Below are positions 17,373-23,962 of a stretch of 64,000 nt of DNA, in pieces. The DNA comes from Deltaproteobacteria bacterium (lineage in GTDB: Bacteria > Desulfobacterota > Desulfomonilia > UBA1062). Made by a program: the position numbers and the translations under genes. Numbering within the stretch: position 1 is the first letter of the stretch; each line of letters starts with the position of its first letter. Where the stretch lies: assembly GCA_018433775.1 (NCBI GenBank), contig JAHDQN010000035.1:124001-188000 (forward strand), given 5' to 3'. Below the pieces are notes generated by a model. It worked only from the letters and a program-made list of their open reading frames with translations, ran no database searches and was not told where the DNA came from.

Positions 17373-17807
17373 ATGCCCATGTCCGGAAAAACCATGTCGG
17401 AACTGGAGATCGGGGATTTTGCGGAATTCGCGAAAACGATCTCTGAGGCTGATATCTATCTGTTTGCCGGCGTCACCGGTGATCTCAACCCGGCCCATAT
17501 CAACGAGGAATATGCAAAAAACACCTTTTTCAAGACCCGGATAGCCCACGGGATCCTCCAGGCCGGATTCATTTCCGCGGCAATCGGTATGCAGCTTCCG
17601 GGGCCGGGCACCATATATATCCGGCAGGAGCTCAATTTCTTGGCACCTGTCCGGGTCGGTGACACGATTACCGCCCGGGTGGAGGTGGCGGAGATGAACC
17701 CGGAGAAGAATCGCGTCGTGCTTAAGACCACCTGCAGAAATCAGGACCAGGAAACGGTGCTGGACGGGCAGGCCCTGGTGAGCCCCCCCAAGGCCCCCAA
17801 GCAGTAG
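17373..17807 (+). CDS. phaJ: PhaJ-type (R)-specific enoyl-CoA hydratase (MaoC domain)
   Basis: A 144-residue single hot-dog-fold MaoC hydratase. The active-site segment FAGVTGDLNPAHINEEYA contains the Asp and His dyad of (R)-hydratases, followed by RIAHGILQAGF. The enzyme makes (R)-3-hydroxyacyl-CoA from beta-oxidation enoyl-CoA, the direct substrate of PhaC. It is the last plus-strand gene of the pha operon, 97 bases after the GAF gene, and a hairpin follows it. The ATG at 17373 was chosen with GGGAGGG upstream; a second Met two codons later is possible. Confidence 0.9.
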   Translation: MPMSGKTMSELEIGDFAEFAKTISEADIYLFAGVTGDLNPAHINEEYAKNTFFKTRIAHGILQAGFISAAIGMQLPGPGTIYIRQELNFLAPVRVGDTITARVEVAEMNPEKNRVVLKTTCRNQDQETVLDGQALVSPPKAPKQ

Positions 17808-17872
17808 ACGGCCCCCGGAGCGCGAACTGCCCGCAGCAGGCAGCGAATCGACACATCCGGTGGGAAGGCCGG

Positions 17873-17889
17873 CCGGTGAATCTCACCGG
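17873..17889. terminator. hairpin between convergent phaJ and the coiled-coil gene
   Basis: CCGGTGA and TCACCGG flank a 3-base loop, with further partial pairing outside (GGAAG with CTTCC). It lies between two genes that converge, so it can stop transcription from both sides. No T run follows, so termination strength is uncertain. Confidence 0.5.
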
Positions 17890-17904
17890 GCTTCCGCGGC
17901 GGGT

Positions 17905-18477
17905 TTATGTCTTGCGTTTCGAAGGGGATCTCTTTTTCGGGGCAGGCTCCCGGGCCTGCTTCTCCTGCCCGCCTGCGGCCTCCGTGCTTCCAGCCTGGCT
18001 GAAGAGCCTCGAAAAATTGACCATCAGGTCCTGGAACTGCTGGGCCTGATTTTTCATGAGATTCTGGAAAGCCGTGATCCCCTCGCCCTGTGCAGAGAGC
18101 TTCTCGTCCAGGATGGCGCGGAGACGACGGATGTCTTCTTCCTGGCGCTGGGTTTTTTCCCTGAGCTCCTCGTAATCCCTCAGCAGGGCCTGGTAACCCG
18201 CGGAAGAAGGGTAGCCCATGGGGTTGCTCATCAGGGAGAAAATCCCCCCCATGAACATCTTCTGAAAATCTTCCGCCGCCTTGAGGTAGGCGGTGAAGTA
18301 TCCGGGGATTTCCTGGAAGAGAAAATCAATGCCCCACCATTTGTGGAACATCCCGAACATATCCTGAAAGCTCCCGAGTCCCTCGGTCATCATCCGCGAA
18401 TACTCCTCCATGAGCTTCTGTCCCCGTGCAGCGTTCAGGAAGGTGTTTCCCCAGAGCTCAAGCGCCTGCGTATCCAT
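17905..18477 (-). CDS. PHA-locus coiled-coil protein with basic tail (PhaE/phasin-like)
   Basis: A 190-residue protein I cannot assign to a named family with certainty. Residues 1-95 are aromatic and Met-rich helices (MFGMFHKWWGIDFLFQEI), resembling the PhaE/PhaR-subunit type. Residues about 97-130 form a coiled coil (LLRDYEELREKTQRQEEDIR). The end is Lys/Arg/Pro-rich (PAPKKRSPSKRKT), like DNA- or polyanion-binding tails. It follows phaC2 by 16 bases with GGGGGACGAG as ribosome site. By position it may be the accessory subunit of PhaC2, with a tail that could touch nucleic acid; both are inference. Confidence 0.7.
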   Translation of the reverse strand: MDTQALELWGNTFLNAARGQKLMEEYSRMMTEGLGSFQDMFGMFHKWWGIDFLFQEIPGYFTAYLKAAEDFQKMFMGGIFSLMSNPMGYPSSAGYQALLRDYEELREKTQRQEEDIRRLRAILDEKLSAQGEGITAFQNLMKNQAQQFQDLMVNFSRLFSQAGSTEAAGGQEKQAREPAPKKRSPSKRKT

Positions 18478-18493
18478 ACTCGTCCCCCTTTGT

Positions 18494-20059
18494 TTATGGC
18501 TGATCGATCTCCAGATGAAACAAAACCGGGCCACGGACTTTGTTCTCGCCGAAACGCTTATCCAGCGAAAACTCCGACTTCGGATTGGACCAGGAAGTGG
18601 CTATGGCAAGGTGTCCCTTCGGAAAGCCGGTCACCTCGACATCGATGAAGTCCTGAGGTGCAAGAGCGGTCTCCTTTTCCACCAGATCGTCGCGTTCCCC
18701 ATAGCAGATGAGCCATCGGTAGCCTTTTTCCTGCATGCGGTGGAGGTTGAGCTTTTTGCCGAAGAGCCTCACCGGTAGCGTCCCGTCACTCGTGATGGGT
18801 ATGTTGTACGACCGGAAGCTCATCTTGGTGATCTCCAGGGGGAGATCGGTCCGCTCATACGAGAGCCAGTAGTTGATGGCCAGCGCCGTCTTGTTGAACT
18901 TCTCCCTCGGCCTGCCGTTGGTGGAGAGCATCACCATGTCCCGATAGAAGCTGATGAGCGGGAATTCGTCGTCAATGGCCCTGAGCTTGTAAACCCATCC
19001 CATCAGCTTGCCGTCGCCCACCTTGTTCCCGTTCGGAAGTGTTTTCGTTCCATAGGCGAGATCGTTGAACCGGGGCGGGAGGTTGTGCAGAAAGTTGGCG
19101 AGCCCCGGGCTCCTGGTTCCGTCCATGGGCGAGACACAGGTGATAAGGGTATCCACCAAGCCATCGAGTTCACCCGAGAGAAGTCCGCACAGGGAGGTGA
19201 AACCGCCCTGGCAGTATCCGCACAGGGTTACCTGTTTTCCGTGGCTGTTCTTTACGATCTCGGCGAAATAGCCGATATCCCGCACGTCTTCCTCGCCGGT
19301 CATCACCTGAAAGGCAGGGGTCGTCCAGATATTCTTGGCGATACGGATGTAGGTCGGTATCCCCTTGTTGGCAAAGGCGTGCACGAAGCTCTTGTTTTCG
19401 CCGGGAAGGAAAGCGAGGATATTGGTCCCCAAAACAAACGGGGGGATGACGATCACCGGTTTCGCGTCCTGCCTGACCGAGACGTCTCCATGGGAAGGGA
19501 GCACCTGATAGAGCAGGAACCGGTCCGTCTCACCGGCCTTGCGGTATCCCGCCTGATCAAAATGAAACCCGTACTCGCTCCGGATATTGCGTATGGCCTC
19601 GGGATACTCGTACACGACCTTTTCCATGAGCCTTTCCCGCTCGGAGAACAGCTCGGCGATGTCTCTGCCGTCCCGGAAAAGGACGGTATTGAGCCAGGAG
19701 TCGGTGATCTCGTGGTACCGGGGGATATAATACTGCCCGACCGCCGATATGCTGGACTTCAATGCCCTCAGGGCAAGCTGCTGGTTCAGGAGAAGCAGCT
19801 TGGTATAATCCTGGATGGTCTGGGCTGGTGGATATTCCAGAATCCTCCGGCTTTCCACGTCCTGAAAATAGCTCAGAGAAATGACGAAGGCATCGGTAAA
19901 GTCATGAAAGTACCGCAGCAGACCGTTGAGATAGACCTGAGAATCTCTTGCATGTGCCAGGGAGGCATCCCACACCTTTTCCGATATATCGTCGACACGC
20001 TCGAGGGCCTCTATCGGGAAGACCTGATCGTCAAGGCTTCGCGCCTCGTTCGAAAGCAT
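18494..20059 (-). CDS. PhaC2, PHA synthase-like protein with long helical N-terminal region
   Basis: A 521-residue alpha/beta hydrolase with a cysteine lipase box GYCQGG (281-286, Cys283), Asp457/458 in GERDDLVEKE and His483 in PKGHLAIAT, the complete PHA synthase triad. About 190 N-terminal residues before the hydrolase core are predicted helical (SLSYFQDVESRRILEYPP, LLLLNQQLALRALKSSI) and could replace a separate PhaE. The start at 20059 has AGGAGAGAAGG directly upstream; the longer frame to 20203 overlaps the phasin gene. It lies between a phasin and the coiled-coil gene on one transcript. Polymerase activity is likely but unproven. Confidence 0.85.
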   Translation of the reverse strand: MLSNEARSLDDQVFPIEALERVDDISEKVWDASLAHARDSQVYLNGLLRYFHDFTDAFVISLSYFQDVESRRILEYPPAQTIQDYTKLLLLNQQLALRALKSSISAVGQYYIPRYHEITDSWLNTVLFRDGRDIAELFSERERLMEKVVYEYPEAIRNIRSEYGFHFDQAGYRKAGETDRFLLYQVLPSHGDVSVRQDAKPVIVIPPFVLGTNILAFLPGENKSFVHAFANKGIPTYIRIAKNIWTTPAFQVMTGEEDVRDIGYFAEIVKNSHGKQVTLCGYCQGGFTSLCGLLSGELDGLVDTLITCVSPMDGTRSPGLANFLHNLPPRFNDLAYGTKTLPNGNKVGDGKLMGWVYKLRAIDDEFPLISFYRDMVMLSTNGRPREKFNKTALAINYWLSYERTDLPLEITKMSFRSYNIPITSDGTLPVRLFGKKLNLHRMQEKGYRWLICYGERDDLVEKETALAPQDFIDVEVTGFPKGHLAIATSWSNPKSEFSLDKRFGENKVRGPVLFHLEIDQP

Positions 20060-20094
20060 CCTTCTCTCCTGTGGAGCGACCGCATCGAGGTCAC

Positions 20095-20370
20095 TTACTT
20101 CTTCTCTTTTTCCGATGTGCCGAAATATTCGTCCACCTTCTGAAAGTTCTCGTCCACGGATTTCTTGAACTCGTCCCTCCCCTTTTTGTACGCGCCGATC
20201 CATTGATTCAGCACGCCCTTGCCGTCATCAGGGAGCCAGTTCGCCTGGTCGAGAAAAGTTTTTGCCATTTTCTCCGCCTGCTCCTGGATCATCACCATTG
20301 CATTGAAGCTGTTGTCAAAGGAAGCCTTCTGAAAATCGATCATCTGCCTTACCGCCTGTTTCTGGTCCAT
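20095..20370 (-). CDS. phasin 1, PHA granule-coat protein
   Basis: A 91-residue amphipathic helical protein. It shares a core with two neighbours: MIDFQKASFDN, then QEQAEKMAKTFLDQ, then W.P, then YKKGRDEFKKSVDENFQKVDEYF. No Cys, no signal peptide. Phasins coat PHA granules and control their number and size. It has a good ribosome site (AAGGAGG) and heads the phasin-phaC2-coiled-coil transcript, with its own promoter upstream. The family assignment rests on size, helix pattern and location rather than on a signature. Confidence 0.75.
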   Translation of the reverse strand: MDQKQAVRQMIDFQKASFDNSFNAMVMIQEQAEKMAKTFLDQANWLPDDGKGVLNQWIGAYKKGRDEFKKSVDENFQKVDEYFGTSEKEKK

Positions 20371-20840
20371 GCCCTTTCCTCCTTCCGGATTTTCTCATTC
20401 CTCTTAAAGGGGCATCCCGCAAGAGCCCTTCTTTCCTTACAAGGAAGCACGTCTCGTCGTCCTTGGGACAAAGCCTTCCGGCTACCGTGGATACAACGTA
20501 TTCACGAACTCATCATCAGATACCTTCTTGAATAATACGAACCAGGCCGATTCTTTCAAGTTCGGCACTCTCCCGGGCGGTGGGCTCCGCACCTCACCGG
20601 CCGTTTCCTCGATCGAACCGGCGGCTATTTTCTCCAAAGGCCATATGATCAGGCAGAGTCATCAGGCTTCATGAATATACGAGCGCCACTTTTCATAAAA
20701 CATGCTTTCCCACATGGTTGATCCCCAGCGCGGCCCCTTTACTATCCGGACAGGAGATCATGGTGCCCGCATACCCCGGCCTGCATGCACGGCACCGAGC
20801 TTCCGCCACTTTATTCTGAGCCGCAATGCTCCGGATTTTT
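20371..20840. other. non-coding region between phasin 1 and phasin 2
   Basis: About 470 bases with no gene that I can support on either strand. It holds the phasin 1 promoter (20532-20559) and a leader of about 155 bases that contains a short hairpin (TTCCTT-GT-AAGGAA, near 20440). No strong terminator is visible after phasin 2, so read-through is possible. Confidence 0.6.
20532..20559 (-). promoter_or_regulatory. promoter for phasin 1-phaC2
   Basis: On the minus strand TTGAAA (20559-20554), a 16-base spacer and TATTAT (20537-20532). It shares the TATTAT -10 and 16-base spacing with the phasin 3 promoter, suggesting similar control. Confidence 0.55.
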
Positions 20841-21254
20841 TCACTGTTTTTCCATACTCTTCGCGGCAGCCCTTCTCGTCTCAGATGCGGTTCTGGATGC
20901 CTGCTGAGAAGCACGACGGGTTGTCTGCTGGGCCTGCTGCGCGGCCTTCTGTCCCGTCTCCTGAACCTGTCTCGCGGCCCTCTGGGTCGCCTCGGCGGTG
21001 GATACGAGATACGATTCCATCTTGTCATACCCGTCGTCCATCACCCTCTTGAGATCGTCCCTGCCTTTTTTGTACATGTTCCCCCATTCCATGATGATCT
21101 GCCTGCTTTCTTCGGGCATCCAGGGAATCCTGTCCAGAAACAGGCTGACCGACTTCTCGGCCTGATCCTGCATGGCGACCAGATTCCTGTATACGTTGTC
21201 CAAGGCGGCTTTCTGAAAGTCAAAGGCCTGCTTTACCATGGTTTTCTGATCCAT
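20841..21254 (-). CDS. phasin 2 with basic Ala/Gln/Arg-rich tail
   Basis: A 137-residue phasin paralogue. Residues 1-85 match phasins 1 and 3 (FDFQKAALDN, MQDQAEKSVSLFLDR, YKKGRDDLKRVMDDGYDKME). Residues 86-137 are an added tail of Ala, Gln, Arg and Thr in near-heptad spacing (AARQVQ, KAAQQAQ, RRASQQASR, RRAAAKS), strongly basic. Such tails occur in PhaF-like phasins that link granules to the nucleoid. It begins 44 bases after phasin 3 and probably shares its promoter. The start at 21254 has GGGGGATCGGAG upstream. Confidence 0.78.
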   Translation of the reverse strand: MDQKTMVKQAFDFQKAALDNVYRNLVAMQDQAEKSVSLFLDRIPWMPEESRQIIMEWGNMYKKGRDDLKRVMDDGYDKMESYLVSTAEATQRAARQVQETGQKAAQQAQQTTRRASQQASRTASETRRAAAKSMEKQ

Positions 21255-21298
21255 CTCCGATCCCCCTTTTCTCTCTACTCCGCGTTCGGGCACCGCGC

Positions 21299-21574
21299 CT
21301 AATGCACAACTCCCAGTGAAGAGGAGATATATCCTTCGAGTTGATCGAACCCATCGTCTATCGCTTTCTTGAAATCATCCCTGCCCCTCTTGTACATAGT
21401 CGTCCATTCGAGCAGAGCGCCCTTGCCCTCGGCAGGAAACCAGCCTGTCTGGTCCATGAACGCATCAAGCACCTTCTCGGCCTGATCCTGCAGAGTGACA
21501 ATGGTCTCATAACCGTTGTCGAAGGCAGCTTTTTGCAGATCAACCATCTGTAGGGCCATGGTTTTCATATCCAT
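21299..21574 (-). CDS. phasin 3, PHA granule-coat protein
   Basis: A 91-residue amphipathic helical protein, the closest to the promoter of the three. Core: MVDLQKAAFDN, TLQDQAEKVLDAFMDQTGW, YKRGRDDFKKAIDDGFDQLEGYI. It has a GGGAGGAG ribosome site. The strong promoter and adjacent candidate PhaR site upstream suggest it is the main, PhaR-repressed phasin, as in other PHA producers. It is followed by phasin 2 on the same strand. Confidence 0.78.
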   Translation of the reverse strand: MDMKTMALQMVDLQKAAFDNGYETIVTLQDQAEKVLDAFMDQTGWFPAEGKGALLEWTTMYKRGRDDFKKAIDDGFDQLEGYISSSLGVVH

Positions 21575-21617
21575 GATTCTCTCCTCCCTTTCCTTTGAAA
21601 GCATTAATCTCAAACCA

Positions 21618-21645
21618 ATAATAGGGTCCTCCGGTCATTTGTCAA
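21618..21645 (-). promoter_or_regulatory. strong promoter for phasin 3-phasin 2
   Basis: On the minus strand a perfect TTGACA (21645-21640), 16-base spacer and TATTAT (21623-21618), 44 bases before the phasin 3 start. The rest of the 354-base gap (21575-21928) is AT-rich and holds the two repeat motifs listed next, but no gene. Confidence 0.7.
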
Positions 21646-21653
21646 GATAATTA

Positions 21654-21667
21654 TTGCAATGCAACAT
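21654..21667. promoter_or_regulatory. candidate PhaR operator, site 1
   Basis: TTGCAATGCAACAT, containing a near-palindromic TTGCAATGCAA core, lies 8 bases upstream of the -35 of the phasin promoter. It matches site 2 at 12 of 14 bases. PhaR regulators of other species bind GCA/TGC-containing motifs, and phaR is encoded next door. Confidence 0.5.
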
Positions 21668-21778
21668 GCTGGAACCAAAGATTCTGCACTCGCGTGCCAT
21701 GTCTGTTATGTTCCTTATTATTATATACTTAACATTATTATATGTAGTTTTTAGTTTGTGGTAGCATGAAGGTTTTTG

Positions 21779-21792
21779 TTGCGATGTAACAT
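21779..21792. promoter_or_regulatory. candidate PhaR operator, site 2
   Basis: TTGCGATGTAACAT, in the same orientation as site 1 and 125 bases from it, lies about 137 bases before the phaR start and so could mediate autoregulation. No clear promoter for phaR could be fixed around it. Confidence 0.45.
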
Positions 21793-21928
21793 TCATCATG
21801 GCTTTTGTCTTCGGCTTGTGTTATGAGGTGCGTGTATCGTGTGTGGAAGGAGAACCGCCGCACCGGTGCCAAGGAGGCCGGACAGAGACCTCTTTTGCTT
21901 TCAGGAAAAGGCGGTCCGGGTAGTCAAG

Positions 21929-22399
21929 ATGGCTGACAGAGAAAAGCTGCTCTTAAAAAAATACGGGAACCGGCGTCTGTATGACACAGGCCGGAGCGCC
22001 TATGTCACCCTGAGCCAGGTTGCCGACATCATCAAACAGGGTGTGGATGTCGAGGTCGTCGATGCGAAGACGCAGGAGGACGTGACCGCCTTCATCCTCA
22101 CGCAGATCGTTCTGGAACAAGCCCGGAGAAAGAACGCGCTGCTGCCGGCGGAGCTCCTCCATCTGATCATCCGCTACGGCGAGGATCTGCTCCAGGAATT
22201 TTTTCAGAAATACCTGGAGCAAACCATTCACGGATACATCCAGTTCAAGAAAGCCATGGACGAACAGTTCAGCAAATGGGTCGACATGCAGCTCAACTAT
22301 TCGGACATGGCTCACAAGACCCTCTCGGGGCTCACCCGTTTCCAGAACCTCTTCGGCCCGCCCCCGGATTCACCGGGGACGAAAAAAGACAAGGACTAG
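21929..22399 (+). CDS. phaR: PhaR, PHA synthesis regulator
   Basis: A 156-residue regulator. The N-terminal DNA-binding domain is nearly invariant in PhaR: LKKYGNRRLYDTGRSAYVTL at about residues 9-28, then ADIIKQGVDVEVVDAKTQED, the accumulation-associated domain. The C-terminal half is helical (IRYGEDLLQEFFQKYLEQT). PhaR binds both DNA and PHA granules, repressing phasin genes until polymer appears. The ATG at 21929 gives the family N-terminus; the longer frame from 21839 is less likely, although no strong ribosome site precedes 21929. It faces the phasin genes across a shared 354-base control region. Confidence 0.9.
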   Translation: MADREKLLLKKYGNRRLYDTGRSAYVTLSQVADIIKQGVDVEVVDAKTQEDVTAFILTQIVLEQARRKNALLPAELLHLIIRYGEDLLQEFFQKYLEQTIHGYIQFKKAMDEQFSKWVDMQLNYSDMAHKTLSGLTRFQNLFGPPPDSPGTKKDKD

Positions 22400-22427
22400 G
22401 GACAGCACCTGCACAAGGTTCCGGTTT

Positions 22428-23504
22428 TCAGACGCTTATCGCCATTCCCTCCAGGTCAGCAGGGGTGATCCTCGCTCCCGGCGCATAGGCGGCCTCGTCG
22501 ATAAAGGCCAGAGCTGACGGCCATTCGTGCTGCAGTGCCCTTCTGCCCATGAACACGGAGATGTGCCCCGCCTGAGGGATCACGGCCTTGAAAATCTGAT
22601 CCCCCGGCGTCGAGGCATGGTGTTCGAGATTGTGCACCTGCGACACGAGGGTGATATCGTCCCGCTCGCCTGCGAGCAGTGCCAGGGGACACGATATGTT
22701 CTGCAGGTCGACGTATTCGCAGAGCACCTCCAGGGTGCCCTTGATCAGCCTGTTCTGCTTGAAGAGCTTTTCGACGGCCTGAAGATACCACCGCCCGGAG
22801 ATGTCCTGGGTATACTCGTACCATCCGCTGAACTTTCTGGTCCTCTTCAGGTAGTTCTCGTCTTGCACATTGATCCAGAGGTTCAGATAATCCCGGACGA
22901 ACCGGTCGTAGGCATTCATCATCTTCCATCCCATGAGCATGAGGTCGCCCGACATGTTCCCCCCGCCGCATCCCACGAGGTACTGATAGTACATGAGCGG
23001 AAGGGCGTTGACCATATCCTGAATCTTCCCGCCGCCGGCCGTGAAGTCGATGGGTGCGGCCGCCAGCATGAGACCGCGGACGTCGTCGGGAAACAGGGCG
23101 GTATAGATGGCCGAGAGCCACCCGCCCTGGCACAGGCCCGCGAGGATCACGGGAGAACCCGCTTTCTTCACGCACACCATGGTCTGCTTTACCAGGTCGT
23201 CGATGGTCTCTTCTCTCCTGCTCATGGTGCTCGATTTCCACTCGATGACATACACCGGATGAGTCGTCTGCCGCAGACAGGTCTGCACCAGGCTCTGGTT
23301 CGGGGCATAGTCGGCAATGCTGGAATGGTGGCCGGCCTGGGGAGGAACGATCAGAATCGGATCACCTGTGCGGTCCTCATCGAATCTCCTCAGGATAACC
23401 GCTTGATCTTCAAATATTTTCCTGTTCGGGGTGATGAATTCGGGTTTGCCGCGCGAGGAGGCGGTCTGAAAGAATTTCATAAGGTCTGCATAAGCTGTAC
23501 TCAT
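22428..23504 (-). CDS. PhaC3, PHA synthase-like alpha/beta hydrolase with Cys nucleophile
   Basis: A 358-residue protein similar in size to class III PhaC. The box GLCQGG (123-128) has Cys125 in place of the hydrolase Ser. Asp in AGERDDITLV and His in AGHISVFMG complete a triad. Opening text ILIVPPQAGHHSSIADY and the absence of a neighbouring phaE set it apart from phaC at 15 kb. It could be a third synthase or a granule-associated depolymerase or thioesterase. The start at 23504 has AAGGAG upstream. It converges with phaR, 28 bases between stops. Confidence 0.8.
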   Translation of the reverse strand: MSTAYADLMKFFQTASSRGKPEFITPNRKIFEDQAVILRRFDEDRTGDPILIVPPQAGHHSSIADYAPNQSLVQTCLRQTTHPVYVIEWKSSTMSRREETIDDLVKQTMVCVKKAGSPVILAGLCQGGWLSAIYTALFPDDVRGLMLAAAPIDFTAGGGKIQDMVNALPLMYYQYLVGCGGGNMSGDLMLMGWKMMNAYDRFVRDYLNLWINVQDENYLKRTRKFSGWYEYTQDISGRWYLQAVEKLFKQNRLIKGTLEVLCEYVDLQNISCPLALLAGERDDITLVSQVHNLEHHASTPGDQIFKAVIPQAGHISVFMGRRALQHEWPSALAFIDEAAYAPGARITPADLEGMAISV

Positions 23505-23776
23505 GGTGCAACTCCTTCGTGTTTGATTTTTCCGAGTGATTTTTGAAACTATCGGTGTTCCGGAAACGCAATGGGACGGAAATGAACCGATGATCCATCG
23601 AGGCGACTGGAGATAGTGCCCTTGATTCTGAAACCGTTGCAAAAACAAATCCTTGATGCCCTTTCACACCTTCTTTATACATCTTTTCCCAGTCTCCGTC
23701 TATAGGGAAGCGATCATTGATGTTATCTTCGATTATCTGGGATTTTCTTGGATTTTTAATGCGGCGTAACAGAGCG

Positions 23777-23962
23777 TTATTTCAGGAAGATAATCCTGCG
23801 CCTCGTGCATGCCTGTCGTATTTTTCCCTCTTGGACATGGCAGGACATCCCTTCTATGCCGACCTGGAGCTCGAAAAACCCCTGGGCCGGATTCAGGACA
23901 TCGATTTCCTGTTCGCCGTTCCCGGCTGGGGCTTTTTTTTCAAGCCGGGCTTTTTCGCTCAT
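23777..23962 (-). CDS. small 61-aa ORF coupled to the Fe-S gene
   Basis: This short frame starts with an ATG that overlaps the stop of the Fe-S protein gene as ATGA, the same coupling used widely in this genome. The protein is 61 residues, charged (MSEKARLEKKAPAGNGEQE), with a middle segment GFFELQVGIEGMSCHVQEGK and two Cys. I do not recognise it. Evidence for expression is only the overlap. The remaining 272 bases to the PhaC3 start hold no gene that I can support. Confidence 0.4.
   Translation of the reverse strand: MSEKARLEKKAPAGNGEQEIDVLNPAQGFFELQVGIEGMSCHVQEGKIRQACTRRRIIFLK

Noticed and set aside
21661-21830. Promoter for phaR
   Set aside because: Several AT-rich hexamers fit poorly and none has a proper -35/-10 spacing, so no call was made.
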